A DNA stretch of 64,000 nt from Symbiodinium kawagutii (taxonomy: Eukaryota; Sar; Dinophyceae; Suessiales; Symbiodiniaceae), in NCBI GenBank assembly GCA_009767595.1, contig VSDK01018466.1:352403-416402 (forward strand), in the 5' to 3' direction. Below, one piece after another: positions 1 through 10,603 of this stretch (the first letter of the stretch is position 1; every line of letters starts with the position of its first letter). Below the pieces are notes generated by a model. It was not told where the DNA came from, ran no database searches, and saw only the letters and a program-made list of their open reading frames with translations. The translations under genes and the position numbers were made by a program.

Positions 1-300
1 TGATTTAAGTCCAACTGCTGATTCATGATTTGTGCTTTGTTGATTGTCACCTGGTAAGTTCGGATCATTAAGTGGTTCATGGAATCCTTATTTCACCACT
101 ACGACTCTGACCTGTTGATTGCGCCAGCCTTCGCATGCCCGCAACTAAGACACGATTTGAGTACATGCCACCAAACAGGAGTTTGAGGTGAGCTGGAGAC
201 CATGGGAACCATGGGTGGCGGGGGCAAGGGTAAAGTTGCTACAGGGCCAAAGCCAATTTTTCGGGTGATGTGAATGGTTGAGAGAGAGAGAGAACTAATG
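1..300 (+). other. possible small exons, weak
   Basis: Two short open stretches can be read on the plus strand. One contains MPATKTRFEYMPPNRSL (about 137-188) and runs into a GTGAGC donor-like site. The other starts at the ATG near 201 with MGTMGGGGKGKVATGPKPIF. Both resemble protein more than the surrounding AT-rich DNA does, but they are too short to identify. I recognise no family. Confidence 0.2.
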
Positions 301-630
301 GTAACTAATGGCAATCATCATTCACTATAGTGGTTGAGGGTGGTTGATAGTCCTTGCTAGTGGTTGATTGTGGTTGATCATGCTTCGCAGTGACTACCAA
401 TGAGACATGACAACAGCGAGCAAAGGTGTGATGTACTCCTGTTCGAGAGACAGTTGGTTTGCTTTTTCTGTGGCTACCATCAAGCACGGAATGGGCAGGA
501 TGTAATTTTCCTTGGCTATCATGACTTGTCAATTGTCAATTGTGTGGTTGTTAGTCATTAGTGCTCAATCATGATCGGTAGAGCATGGGGAAGGGTTGAT
601 CATCATGGATAAAACTGTTTAATCATGATA

Positions 631-728
631 CTGGCTCGTGAATTCAAACACGTGTTTCCCTGCTATTAAAAAATGGTTGGTTGGTCGACAAGCATATTTT
701 TCACAGGGGTCGTTCAACCATCAACCAG
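631..728. mobile_element. M2 TIR element copy a
   Basis: The termini are related to CTGGTTGGTGGTTTCAAAC and its complement GTTGAAACCACCAACCAG, with the family interior (ATGGTTGGTTG, ACAAGCATATTTTTCA). The ~100-bp size and lack of coding are typical of a MITE-like, non-autonomous DNA transposon. The family recurs more than ten times in the window. Confidence 0.65.
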
Positions 729-803
729 TCAATCGCTGTTAATTGTTGACGAAACTGGTCAACCCAACTGGCCAGGGAGTCACTTAGAAATTGTGGATGC
801 CCG

Positions 804-908
804 TGCCAAATGAACTGAGCGAACTCAAGCGGTTTGAAGACCTTGCTGTTTGGGAATCTACGGCGGTAGTAGTTGGGTCATGGTTGACTCGCCAGGATGA
901 ATGTTGAA
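804..908 (+). CDS. candidate exon, unknown protein
   Basis: An open stretch starts MPVPNELSELKRFEDLAVW and ends at a TGA near 904. It is preceded by an AG at 785-786. Beyond the stop the same frame opens again, and it continues across M1 copy a if that element is removed, reading RNISSVVASCAKKCKSALSK. This could be an exon with a premature stop, or chance. No family was recognised. Confidence 0.3.
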
Positions 909-927
909 CCCAATTAAGTCGAAACAT

Positions 928-1028
928 GTGTGTTTCTCAAAATAGGGGTACCCCTAAATCATCCATTAATAGTCATTTATAGTATTAAACCAATCATTTT
1001 TGGGGGTCCCCTATTTTGAGAAACCACC
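928..1028. mobile_element. M1 TIR element copy a, TSD ACAT
   Basis: The left end resembles GTGTTTCTCAAAATAGGGG and the right end is CCCCTATTTTGAGAAACCACC. A 4-bp direct repeat ACAT flanks it at 924-927 and 1029-1032. The interior carries the family core (CCAAATCATCCATTAATA, then TTTATAGTA, TAAACCAA, CATTTTTGGGGGT). It is MITE-like, with no coding capacity. Confidence 0.8.
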
Positions 1029-1125
1029 ACATCAGTAGCGTGGTTGCATCATGTGCAAAAAAATGCAAATCAGCATTGTCCAAGAATCTGATGGCATAAG
1101 CGGCGCCAAACAAACCTGGAACTAG

Positions 1126-1389
1126 AAAATCCATCACAAAAATAGCTTGTTCGCCTTGAATGAATGCAGATCTTTGATTTACAGGTTACAGTGTCAGAGG
1201 CTACGGGTCAATGTTAATCAATCAACTAACAGGGGATAGTCACCAACAATGACAGGGAAAACAATGGTTAATGATGGGGAACCAGGGGCACGCGGTGAAC
1301 TGACCCCTAGCCAGAGAGTATATTTTAAAGTGAAGTCAGTTTGGCAGGCAAGGGGCATCGATCATGATCTGGCTGATTCAGCAGCATGA
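1126..1389 (+). CDS. candidate exon interrupted by M3 element
   Basis: Twenty-three open codons (KIHHKNSLFALNECRSLIYR) run up to a CAGA target duplication. After the 113-bp M3 element, 25 more open codons (VYFKVKSVWQARGIDHDLAD) end at TGA 1387-1389. Removing the element plus one CAGA gives one 48-codon frame. The inserted length of 117 is a multiple of three, so frame agreement alone is weak evidence here. The candidate start follows CTAG, a possible acceptor. The product is unknown. Confidence 0.35.
1199..1311. mobile_element. M3 TIR element copy a, TSD CAGA
   Basis: It begins GGCTACGGGTCAATGTTAA and ends GAACTGACCCCTAGC, with CAGA at 1195-1198 and 1312-1315. The interior contains the family signature AACCAGGGGCACGCGG (a variant of AACCAGGGGTACGGGGT). 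It is a MITE-like element. Confidence 0.75.
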
Positions 1390-1767
1390 GCGGACCAGTT
1401 TGACCAGCCCCGGAGTCCAAGTAGTGTTGGTTAGCATACATCCAACCACTAAGCGTTATTGACCATATCAAATTGGATATTTCACCGCTATCAACAAATA
1501 TTCATCGATCTCAATCATCAATCACCACCAAACTTACAACTACTGTAGCTTGGTCAGCCAAAAAAAACTTGACTGACCAATTCGGCGTTCAAAAACAACG
1601 AGCCGCGTTGTTGACAACATGAGTTTTTGCAACTCATTGTGGGATCCATTGCTAACATTATTACCAATCACTAACATCAACTAACCACTATTAGTGAACT
1701 AACCAACCAGCCATGGCTTCACCGGGACCGCAACCATGGCTTCACCACAACCATGGCTTCACCATGG

Positions 1768-1907
1768 CTTCACCATGCGTGCCCTCGGTAGCCTTCACTA
1801 CCCGTTGGCCGCCTTGGCACGCACGGCTTCCCAGTGCCGCCAGGTCACAGATGCCCCAGGTGACATCGCCCCACTACGTGCGAACGCCAAGCAGAGCACA
1901 GGTGTAG
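1768..1907 (+). CDS. candidate exon in GC-rich pocket
   Basis: The best-looking frame reads MRALGSLHYPLAALARTASQ and continues through DAPGDIAPLRANAKQST to a GTGTAG that could be a donor. An overlapping frame starting at 1713 is also open (Met-Ala-Ser-Pro rich), but part of that is a short CCATGGCTTCACC direct repeat at 1711-1776. The product is unknown. Confidence 0.3.
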
Positions 1908-1924
1908 GGCAGTGAAGCGAGATA

Positions 1925-2062
1925 CATACCTAGTCATGGATTTTTTTACTAGTGTTTTTTTAACCTAGTCATTGATTTTTTTTACTAGTGTTTTTTTTTT
2001 AACCTAGTCATTGATTGTTTTTACTGGTGTTTTTTTTTTTTACCTAGTCATTGATTTTTTAA
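1925..2062. repeat. T-rich tandem repeat
   Basis: Four imperfect copies of CCTAGTCATTGATTTTTT plus ACTAGTGTTTTTTT follow one another, with a period near 45-50 bp that varies with T-run length. Such T-run variation is typical of slippage. It has no coding potential. Confidence 0.75.
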
Positions 2063-4255
2063 ATATAAATGGTTGACAATGATTAGTAATGGTAAAGATT
2101 CGCCAGGTCACTATAACCAATATCTACCATAAGTGGTGGTTACCCTGCCAGGTGGCCCCCCCAAACGTTGTAACTTGGTTTATACGGCCACTTAACCAGT
2201 TTTTTAAACCTACTGTAACTGCTACCCTAGTTATAACCCACTTTGTACATACCTAGTCACTGCGAAGTATCACAAAATCAAGTGACAAAGGGAAGAACGG
2301 CTTCTTGAGATTACCTTTTTTGGAATTTGTTTCTAAACACAAGTAACACTTGGTTGATCTAGATGTGGGGGGTTCTTTCTACGTAGGAAGCCTCAAAAAT
2401 TGACGGTTGTTTACTATAAATGGTTAATAAACTGAATGATTTTAGGGTCCCCCGTGTTGAGAAAGTTCCATACGGTAGCTCATGCAGAATATTTTACAAG
2501 TACCTTCGAATGATCAATGACCTTTGTCGCTAGCCATGTGGCTATCTGGTTGTTCCGACTGCGCTTATTTGTTTGTATATTCCACACGGCAGATCTTCAA
2601 GAATACTGGTTTAGTCAAGTCGTTCTGTTGAATAGATGCCCTTGACATCCCTTGATGAGGGTTGAGGTAGCCTCAAAACTGATGGTTTCTTAATGTTCAC
2701 TTTATATATCCTGTTTTTGAAAATTCAATTCATGTGGTGGCTCTGAAATGCCTCCGCGGGATTCACGGATTCATGTCAAAAGACATTCTTAGAAGGCATA
2801 TTCGCGAAATTACCGAAACAAATCGTTGCAAGAAACACAACATACTGTACAAATTCATTGGAAAGCATGGAATAAGCACCAGCCACCAAAGGATCCACTG
2901 GATCCATGCTAATCATATATGTTCAAACAATGCAGGTGTAAGTGACCACCATTGACCACCATAAAAATTTACATATACACATAAAGTAGATATAAATAAA
3001 GCTAGATAGATTAACACATATATCCACCATTAATCAAGTCTTTACCACCATTAATCATTATCAGTATCACTAATCATTAACATATGACAGAGTTGGCCTT
3101 GATTTGATCGTAGGTGATTCGTTCACATTTTGATACATTCATTGACATTAGTTGCTGCTTGGATAATGTTGTTGGTAAGTTGCTTCCGCAAGAATGGCTT
3201 CAACTTTGAGACCAGCAAAGGCTGCCAGATCCGCGGAAAGATCAGTGATACCACTGGATATGAGAACACCATTTGAAATCATTTTTCACAATGTCGAATT
3301 GCCATCATCCTGACAGCTTATCTAAGCATTAACTAGTTATCATAAAACTTCATAAGTTGATAGCAACATGTTGGGTGATCAACCATCTTAAGTAATGAAA
3401 TAACCAGTGATGAATTACACATCAACCATGTTTCCATGTTATTATAAATCAGTGTATGCTAAGTTATGCTTAAGTAGTTTCGATATTTATTAACTATAGT
3501 CATGTTAATGCTTATCATTAATGCCTAAACTGACCGAGTATCATTAACTATGCTAAGTGTACCTAGCTATATCTACCATAGCTGGTAGTTACCCTAGTTA
3601 TATCTACCATATATTATATAACTATTCAAATAGACTAAGTGATGTTATATATGTAGATATATCTATACTATTAAAATATACTAAGTGATGTCATATATAC
3701 ATAGCTAGTACTTGGTGTATTTAAATATATGTATAGTGACTTGTTAGTACTTGACTCTATATGCTATATCACATAGCTAGTACTTGGTATCACCTATGCT
3801 TCATATCAAATATACAAAGTGATGTCATATATACAATAGCTGGTACTTAGTATATTTAAATATACTAAGTGATGAAGAAGTACCTAAGCCATGTGGGCTC
3901 ATGTTGGGTGCCCTCCTTTCCGCCATGGGGGCTGTGCCCTCCTCGCGCCCAAGGACTCCGCCAATCCCAGCCTTTTGGTGCTGTGCGTGGGGACGCCCAG
4001 ACGTTTCGCAGCGGAGCGGTTCGCCGGTTGAGTTGGATGAATTCATTGTCTCTTGGGAATATTGTTATGAATAGTTAATAGTGGATGATTGTTATCAATG
4101 AACTCCAACTAGTTAATGGTTTGCTTCAATGAACTCCAACTAGTTAATGGTTTGCTAGTTACATGGCTAGTTACATCCTGTTTTCTTAGTAGGGGAACTG
4201 ATTAAATGGCTAACTCCTCAGCTAGGGGAAAAAAAGCTTGTTACATGGGGTTTTA
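2062..4255 (+). other. AT-rich stretch, no clear gene
   Basis: This is mostly AT-rich, with repeats of CTAACCAC/TTAACCATT type and a decayed M1-like copy around 2369-2468. From about 3600 to 3870 there are degenerate tandem units of ATACTAAGTGATGTCATATA plus TAGCTAGTACTTGG. Near 3940-4035 a GC-rich pocket has open frames in two phases, one reading VGTPRRFAAERFAG, but nothing identifiable. Confidence 0.5.
4095..4156. repeat. 31-bp tandem duplication
   Basis: Two perfect adjacent copies of a 31-bp unit (TCAATGAACTCCAACTAG onwards, ending GGTTTGCT) with period 31. This is a simple local duplication. Confidence 0.85.
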
Positions 4256-4348
4256 TAAGCTATTTGTCTAAGGCCCAAAATGGATGGAATATAGTTATAA
4301 AGAGTTAATAGTGGATGATTTAGGGGGTCCCCAATTTCGAGAAAGCAC
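4253..4348. mobile_element. M1 TIR element copy, left end decayed
   Basis: The right half matches the family well (GTGGATGATTTAGGGGGTCCCC, then TTTCGAGAAAGCACC). The left end is poorly conserved. Confidence 0.5.
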
Positions 4349-4379
4349 CAGCAGCTGCGACTGAGTCGAACATGTTTGA

Positions 4380-4710
4380 GCATGGTTCACCATAATCGGC
4401 ACGAGGGATTGACCTCGTTGCCTCAGAAAAAATGGTTCACCATGAATTCATCGGAGCTAACCATGGCTGGTTCAGTCGGATGGGGGCTGATGGAGGACAG
4501 CTGGTGACAACAGCTAGGAGCACCAGCTTTTTGAGTAACAGCTGGTGCCTCAAAGTGATGACTGGGGGGTGGTTGCAAACATTTATTTTATTTTCCCAGA
4601 TATTTGCTATGGCTTGGTGGACTGAAAATTTTCATGAGGGTTGAAGCCACCAACTTCAGATGCCTCTACATGAACCAAAACGTTTACCAGTATGATTTAT
4701 TGTGAATCAA
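4380..4710 (+). CDS. candidate exon interrupted by M2 element
   Basis: The frame SARGIDLVASEKMVHHEFIG runs on through GANHGWFSRMGADGGQLVTT to NSWCLKVM, then enters M2 copy b. Joining the flanks at a possible GATG duplication continues as PLHEPKRLP before a GTATGA donor-like site. The ATG is at about 4432. The first in-frame stop upstream is TAA near 4391. The product is unknown, and the joining point is less certain than at 50233. Confidence 0.3.
4562..4654. mobile_element. M2 TIR element copy b
   Basis: The left end is CTGGGGGGTGGTTGCAAACATTTA, then ATTTTCCC. The right end is TTTTCATGAGGGTTGAAGCC followed by ACCAAC. It is a diverged copy of the family. Confidence 0.6.
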
Positions 4711-4847
4711 CAATTGTTCAACAATTGACTCAATTCACCAATATTAACAATATTGTTAAGCGACATTGTAAACCAACATCGCTAACCACCATCGTTAAGC
4801 ATCGGTTGTCCAACTCTTTACCACTATGAGCAGCAATACTGTAATAT

Positions 4848-4960
4848 GGCTGTGGGTCAAAACCCCGTACCCCTGGTTCCCCTATCATTAACCATTGTTT
4901 TCCCTATTGTTGGTGGTGGGTATCCCCCATTAGTTGGTTCATTAATATTGACCCATAGCC
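4848..4960. mobile_element. M3 TIR element, reverse orientation, TSD ATAT
   Basis: It starts GGCTGTGGGTCAAAACCCCG and ends TTAATATTGACCCATAGCC, flanked by perfect ATAT at 4844-4847 and 4961-4964. It is the reverse complement of copies such as 44394-44504. Confidence 0.8.
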
Positions 4961-5145
4961 ATATGATCTCTCTATCCGACAGTTGCTGGGTTGGGAGCTG
5001 AATCATTTAGCAGTCGTGGAGGGGGGGTCATCATGTTTCATGGAGGTTGACCGTGGTGATGATTGATTATGGGTTGATGATTGATGAAGATGATGATGAC
5101 GGTGATGATTGATGAAGATGATGATGAGGAGGAGGATAAGGATAC

Positions 5146-5146
<1 letters not shown>

Positions 5147-5197
<51 letters not shown>
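5147..5197. repeat. (GAT)n microsatellite
   Basis: A run of about 17 GAT units sits in a wider GATGATGA-rich stretch from 5080. The open minus-strand frame across it is poly-Ile low complexity and is not a gene. Confidence 0.9.
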
Positions 5198-5198
<1 letters not shown>

Positions 5199-5293
5199 AT
5201 TGTTATCATTAAAGATGTTTGATTATGGTTGATCATGATCGACAAGACTAGGACCTCAACAGTGGATATCTACCAGGCATATCCATGCAGCAG

Positions 5294-5432
5294 ATGGCTC
5301 CTTCTATTGAAGCCCAAGTAACGTTTGGGGCCAGGGCCACAGTCGCTGAAGTGAAGGGCACCCATGATGCCAAGTGGCGTTCGCCAAGTGGCGCCCTGAC
5401 GTACCATCTTCCAACAACGATGGCTAATTGAA
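5294..5432 (+). CDS. candidate exon, unknown protein
   Basis: An ATG opens a frame starting MAPSIEAQVTFGARATVAEV and continuing KGTHDAKWRSPSGALTY, ending at TGA. A GTACCA just inside the end could be a donor. It is preceded by CAGCAG. The product is not recognised. It could be a terminal or first exon. Confidence 0.35.
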
Positions 5433-5513
5433 ACGGTGTTGGTTGATAGTCAGCGATGGTTTATCGTGGTGCATGGTGGTTCATGATGCTTAACGATGAT
5501 TCACTGGTCGGTG

Positions 5514-5601
5514 CTTTGAAACATTTGTTGTTTTCCCTATCAATTATTACCAACTGGTTGGTTGGCTAATATTTTTCATGGGGGTTGAAACCGCCAACCA
5601 G
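5514..5601. mobile_element. M2 TIR element copy c
   Basis: CTGGTCGGTGCTTTGAAACA at the left, GGGGTTGAAACCGCCAACCA at the right, with the family interior GTTGGTTGGCTAATATTTTTCA. Confidence 0.7.
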
Positions 5602-5674
5602 TTACTGTAATGATTGGTTCTGGCTATTAGTGGTTGATATCAGGGAACCATGGAACCAAGGATCACCAACGTAT

Positions 5675-5795
5675 GGCGAGTTGGGTCAACATGAATCAAC
5701 CAACATTAACGGGAGATAATGAGCAACAATATTAGGGAAAACTTGCTGGTTCATGATAGGGGAACCAGGGGTACAGGGTTTTGACCCATAGCCAC
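5675..5795. mobile_element. M3 TIR element copy c
   Basis: GGCGAGTTGGGTCAACATGAA at the left and GGTACAGGGTTTTGACCCATAGCC at the right, with family interior (GAGATAATGAGCAACAATATTAGGGAAAAC). Confidence 0.7.
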
Positions 5796-5809
5796 ATATT
5801 CACTGCTGG

Positions 5810-7500
5810 TTTTTGATGGTGATTCAATGTGATTCATTGTGATTCAAGACTCTTAATCGATTATAGTCAGAGTTTATGAATCATAAAGTTGCACACATCA
5901 TATGGGAATGATTAACAACTGTATTCCAGTTTCAGATCCCAGTGGGTTTTTATCATTAACCATTTGTTTGTTTGCCCACTAAGTACCGTAGCAACTATGA
6001 GTCACATTCAATCACTATAGAACATAGGTGTGTCCAAAAATGGACAATGGCTAAGAACTTGGATGGTTAGTAGGTAATTACCACCATACATGGACAAACC
6101 CATATCTCTTTTTTTGGGGGGTTGATTATTTATGGTTTGTGACCATGCTTAACCACTAAAAATATCCAAGAACTAGCCACTATATAGTAACCATACTGTA
6201 AGCCTACTATTTGTTCGTAATCCCTGTGAAGTGGTTTACCCTGTACCCTGGTTCCCATCATTAACCATTGTTTTCCCTATTGTTGTTGCTTAGTATTGAT
6301 GGTTAATATGGACCCATAGCCAGATATATTATAATCTGATATATTTTAACCATCATTTCGGCATTAATATGTTTTAATCTGATATAATTTAACCATCATT
6401 TCGCCATTATTTAGCCATTATTAACCACCATTGAGCCATTATAATCAACGGCTAGGAACCATCACCCTGGTGTATCACATGCCAACTGCGCACGCTACGG
6501 CGCAGCCAGGTGGCTTCCCAGGGCTTCGAGATCGGACCTCCACCGCTGAGGTGCGGTCCTAGTCGGTGGTTCCTAGGGATTTTGAAGGATTCCTAGGGGG
6601 GTTCCCAAGGGAGTTCCTAGGGGTTTCCTAAAGGAGCTCCTAGGGGTTGATGATAGTTGATGGTTGATGACGCTTGCTGATAGTTTTCATGACTGATGGA
6701 TGTTACTGATGATGGGTGCCATAGTTTTAATGAACGATGGGATAGGAAAACCACTATCATGTTAATGTTGAACCGCTATGATGAATGAATGATGATTGAT
6801 AGTGGTTTTGGAAGGAGTTCAACCGGGAGATCCCAAGAGTTGATAGTAGTTGATGATGGGAGCCAGGGGTGCCACCACCAGTATCACCACCATCACCAGC
6901 AAAAACTCGCTGCCACAAACATTTCCACGTCATTAAAGCACCACCTTTAGAGCAAATGATGCTGTAACACCACCATGATACAGTTACCACCAGCAAAACA
7001 CCACCGCTGAACAAGTGCCACCGCCACGATAGTACCAGTGAAACACAAACACACCACACTACTACCACAACCCCACCACTCTTAACCCCCCCAAAACACC
7101 ACCACCAGCACGAAGACACTACCGCGAAAATTCACCATGCCATCACTAAAGGATTTGTTTTGACTGGTGGGGTGAGCGTAACAGGGCGCAGGTTGACCAT
7201 TTTTCGAATGTAATCTATTTGTTTGACCCTAGTTGAAGAATATCCCAAGAAAGGGCCGCAGAAGCAACACGTTATGATTAGTTCAACTTTTAACGTATTG
7301 TTATTTCCGTGTTTGGTTTGTTCTGCTTCTGGATTCTCCAGCGCCACCTTGTTTGGGAGAAGCGTTCACTGCTCAGGACTTTCAGGTTAGCCGCACCGGC
7401 CCCGAATCTGAATCCTTGTGCTTGGCGTCAGGTGGAAGGGCAACACAGATGAAGACCCCGATGATCTTTCCAGGCGCGAGATGCCATGGGTATGGCTGGT
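5810..7500 (+). other. repeat-rich stretch, no clear gene
   Basis: It contains a decayed reverse M3 copy (6232-6321, ending GGACCCATAGCC) and a duplicated AATCTGATATAATTTAACC-type segment at 6331-6410. Around 6570-6640 is a CCTAGGGG-rich tandem stretch. At 6478-6560 a short open stretch reads HMPTAHATAQPGGFPGLRDR before GTGCGG. The open minus-strand frame at 6757-7119 is Val/Cys/Trp-rich from a CCACCA-type composition and is not convincing. Confidence 0.45.
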
Positions 7501-7516
7501 GGATGCTGGTGGTTGG

Positions 7517-7620
7517 TAGGGAACGATGAGCTGCGCCAGGGGTATCCAGGGCTACCCTTTAAAGGAGGAGGGCTTTGGAGCTACCAGGGGTGGTGTAACC
7601 AAATGGAATCCAGTGGTAGA
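7517..7620. mobile_element. M7 repeat copy 1
   Basis: It shares GGGAACGATGAGCTGCGCCAG, GGGTATCC and GGAGCTACCAGG with copies at 14603-14706 and 35818-35915. It is a ~95-bp dispersed element. Termini are less clear than for M1-M3. Confidence 0.6.
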
Positions 7621-8020
7621 TACGAAACAGACATCTGAATCAGTCAATCATACAAGCTGATCAGCAGGATGGTTTTTGCCACACTGTATGTTTCTTTGCC
7701 GGTCTTGACATATTTTTTTGGGATATGTCTTCGGGGAACCACAATATGGGGGTTCATGATAAAAGAGATCGGCTGCCAGTGCCTGCTGGATCACTTGGTT
7801 GATCCAGGGCTGTGGTTGTCTCTCACACACAACTAAATGGGCGTCTAGTATCTACAACATATGTATACTTGTGTGCATGTGTTTTGTGTTTCGTATAGTA
7901 TAGATACATTTTGATATATTGTTTTTTCTGTATATATAAAAATATACACGCTAGTTTTTTTTTCAACAAACAATAATTTAGTATTAATTATGTACATTCA
8001 TGTTTATTTGATTGCCGGTA

Positions 8021-8182
8021 GATCAACTTAGCGATCACTGGTAGGTCATGGTGAAACCCTGCGGCCGAAACCACTGCTCAGGTGGAACGAAGACACCGTG
8101 ATCATGCGGGGCGTCCCTAACGGGATGCTGATGCAACCGTGTGGTGGGTCGGTCGTTAACAGCACCGGTAGTAGCAACAACA
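8021..8182 (+). CDS. candidate exon abutting M1 element
   Basis: After a possible acceptor (CAACTTAG) an open frame reads LVGHGETLRPKPLLRWNEDT, then VIMRGVPNGMLMQPCGGSVV, then NSTGSSNN, and enters M1 copy d. If the element is removed the frame meets TGA within one or two codons, so this may be the C-terminus. No family was recognised. Confidence 0.35.
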
Positions 8183-8290
8183 GGTGGTTTCTCAAGTTTT
8201 AGGGGTACGGGTACCCCCAAACCATCCAGTCTCTTAACCTTTTATAGAAAGAAAACCATCCATTTTGGGGGTTTCCTTGTTTGAGAAAAA
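8183..8290. mobile_element. M1 TIR element copy d
   Basis: GGTGGTTTCTCAAGTTTTAGG at the left, GGGGGTTTCCTTGTTTGAGAAA at the right, family core between. The flanks carry ACAA-like repeats. Confidence 0.7.
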
Positions 8291-9259
8291 ACAAATGAGT
8301 TTCGGGTTGCTGATTGCTGCTTGCATTGTGGATAGTTATTTGTTGATATCAGCTAGTTCGTTTATTGCTGTAGGCATGATCTATCACCAACTGTTGGTTG
8401 TTGCCTTTTGTTTCTTGTTTTGGTTGTTGATGCCGTTCTGGTCATTGTCGTTTCCCATTGTCCGCTTTCATGCAAAATATTCAAGACTAAGGAGTTCTGC
8501 TGATCAGCCATGCAAAAAGACACCATCAATCAGTTGATTCACCGAAAGAAATCACAGGAAACTCCCAGGAATGTTGGTATTGAGCTGAAATTTTCCTGGT
8601 CAAGTTCCCTTGGTCACTGAGAATATTGAGAATTGATTACTAGTTCTCAGTAAAGAGATGTACTGTAAAGAGCCTAGGGATAAAGCCTGAACCTCGTGAA
8701 GGAGGAACCATTTTTGGTCCCTTTTGGAAGGCAGAAGGTTTTCAGCGGGTACCACAGCTCCACATGCTGGTGGGGCAAGTCCTCCCATCAGTGAAAAGTC
8801 TCATTTACTGAATTGTATTGAGGATTTTTTTGGGATACAAAAGTGGCTAACAGATTGGTTCAGAATGGTCAAGCTCTATGATGATATGATGATAGATTAT
8901 CAATGATGGTTTACCTTGGTTTGCAAGCGTGTCAAAGCCAACTGTTGGTACCAGGAGTGCCCGAGCGTACCCAACTGATCTAAAATAATGACAGGCTCCG
9001 GGATGTAAGCACCCTATCATTCTGTCATAGCGTATCTATTCAGGACAGTCCCCATGGTCACCATAGCTTACAGGTACTAGCTGGCCACTGCAGGGATGTC
9101 ACTGAACAGCGTCAGCGTCAGCCACTGAGGTTGTTGGTGAAGTACTTCTGTGTTCAGACGCAGAAGATCGTCACCCTGGGTTGTTGCTCGATGAGAGGCT
9201 GGAGAAGGTGTGTTTTTTTATTGATGGTGAATGATGGTTGATAATGAATGGGAAATAAT

Positions 9260-9372
9260 GGTTACACTCTGGTGATCTAACATGGCAATGGAAAATCACG
9301 ATTTTCAATTGGTAAGTAATCTACAAACATGGTGGATTATCCATTGCTATGTTAGATTACCAGAGTGTAACC
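9260..9372. mobile_element. M4 long-TIR element
   Basis: Near-perfect ~32-bp inverted ends. The left is GGTTACACTCTGGTGATCTA then ACATGGCAATGG, and the right is its complement (CCATTGCTATGTTAGATTAC, then CAGAGTGTAACC). A second copy is at 20159-20270, and variants occur at the right edge of the window. Confidence 0.85.
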
Positions 9373-9538
9373 ATCTATAATTGTAACTATCATTCAACCA
9401 AATATTCAAAACTATGGTCCGAAGTGTTTATTATTCAAGGTCGGGGGTTGGTATTAGGAGGCAGAGATTTATGATGCATGGTTGCTAATGCTTATGTACG
9501 GGTAACCTGATCTGGGAGCAGACTGACCCTGACCCTAC

Positions 9539-9793
9539 TTGGACTCATTGAAAAATGGCACAGCTTGCGTTGTAAATCACTCTATTTTTTTGTCAGCTTT
9601 CTTCGTTAGATGTTCGCCATGTTTAACGATCAACAACCCTTCAGGGAGTCACCGGAGATTGTTGGCAGTGTGTACCGAAACCAGTGGACACACTAACCAC
9701 CAGAATGGACAGTATCACTTCTTAGAAGATAAAGTAGTCGAACGGATGTCGGGAGCCCACAGCAATGGGCACCAAAATCTATTGGACGGGTGA
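9539..9793 (+). other. weak open frame 5' of coding fragment
   Basis: The longest frame starts MDSLKNGTACVVNHSIF and ends LLDG. In another phase, SSRTDVGSPQQWAPKSIGRV then MAY reaches M1 copy e and, with the element removed, continues IDEQGM to a TGA. Which of the two is coding is unclear. The second leads into the fragment at 9918-10510. Confidence 0.25.
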
Positions 9794-9803
9794 TGGCCTA
9801 TAT

Positions 9804-9903
9804 GGTGGTTTCTCAGAATAAGGGACCCAAAAAATGGCTGGTTTACTACTATAAATGACTATTAATGGATGATTTGGGGGTACCCCTATTTTGAGAAACC
9901 ACC
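9804..9903. mobile_element. M1 TIR element copy e, TSD ATAT
   Basis: GGTGGTTTCTCAGAATAAGGG to CCCCTATTTTGAGAAACCACC, flanked by ATAT at 9800-9803 and 9904-9907. It is one of the cleanest family members. Confidence 0.85.
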
Positions 9904-9929
9904 ATATAGATGAGCAAGGAATGTGAGAG

Positions 9930-10510
9930 ATGAAAAGTCAAAATGAACAATGTCAACTCACACCAGCAAAGGCACACCAAATAGATACAAATAGAGAGGC
10001 CAAGAAACAAGACACCAACAAAGAAGAAGCACCTGAGAAGATGGAAGTGCAAGAAGGAGCAGGAAAACGGTGAAGTGTCCCATTTGTCGAAGAGAAGCCG
10101 CTCTCAAGGATGACCTCCAGATCATCCGCAACAAGTTGAACAGCCAAGGCAATCAAATCCCGTTTGCACTGAAAGCCAAGGCCGACACTGACCGGCTGAA
10201 ATGCTCCAGCGAGTTTGAAGCGATCAACTGGATCAAGATTTGATCCAGTTGATCCATGGATTTGATCAACTACAAGAAGGTCACCATGCCATTCACATCG
10301 GCCAAGTTGCTGGCGAAGATGCTGGGATGGCAGGTGAACCCCCCAAATGACCGACTCTTCCTCCAACCATTGGGCGAAGGAGGGGGCACCACATTGTGCC
10401 AAGAAGTGATCCGAAGACTTCCCACGTGCCCTACTCTCCCCTGTTCGAGCCCCTGGACTTTCCAAAAGGGGCTCGCACTGAGGCACGAATTCGCTGTGGT
10501 TTCTCGATAG
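9930..10510 (+). pseudogene. broken coding fragment with CPIC motif, unknown family
   Basis: Three protein-like segments lie in order on the plus strand. Segment one starts at an ATG near 9933 (MKSQNEQCQLTPAKAHQIDT, then a K/E-rich stretch) and stops near 10072. Segment two, in another phase, contains KCPICRREAALKDDLQIIRN and ends EFEAINWIK. Segment three (10256-10510) starts MDLINYKKVTMPFTSAKLLA and ends HEFAVVSR. Segments two and three share a frame but are separated by stops inside a palindrome. CPIC could be half of a zinc-binding site. The break pattern suggests a decayed gene or unrecognised introns. The minus-strand open frame over the same bases (9953-10603) is probably its antisense shadow. 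Confidence 0.4.
10222..10254. repeat. perfect 15-bp inverted repeat, 3-nt loop
   Basis: The arms GATCAACTGGATCAA and TTGATCCAGTTGATC are separated by GAT. It lies exactly where the frame between the two protein-like segments of 9930-10510 is broken by stops. Confidence 0.9.
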
Positions 10511-10603
10511 CCATGAGCCGCCCCAGGTAGTGATCCTCCTCCAGGTGGCTGATGCTCCCCTGTCTCCACCGTAATCCAATATGGTTGGTAACCTCACGAC
10601 CAT

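Noticed and set aside
5003-5245. Minus-strand poly-Ile frame
   Set aside because: Caused by the (GAT)n tract.
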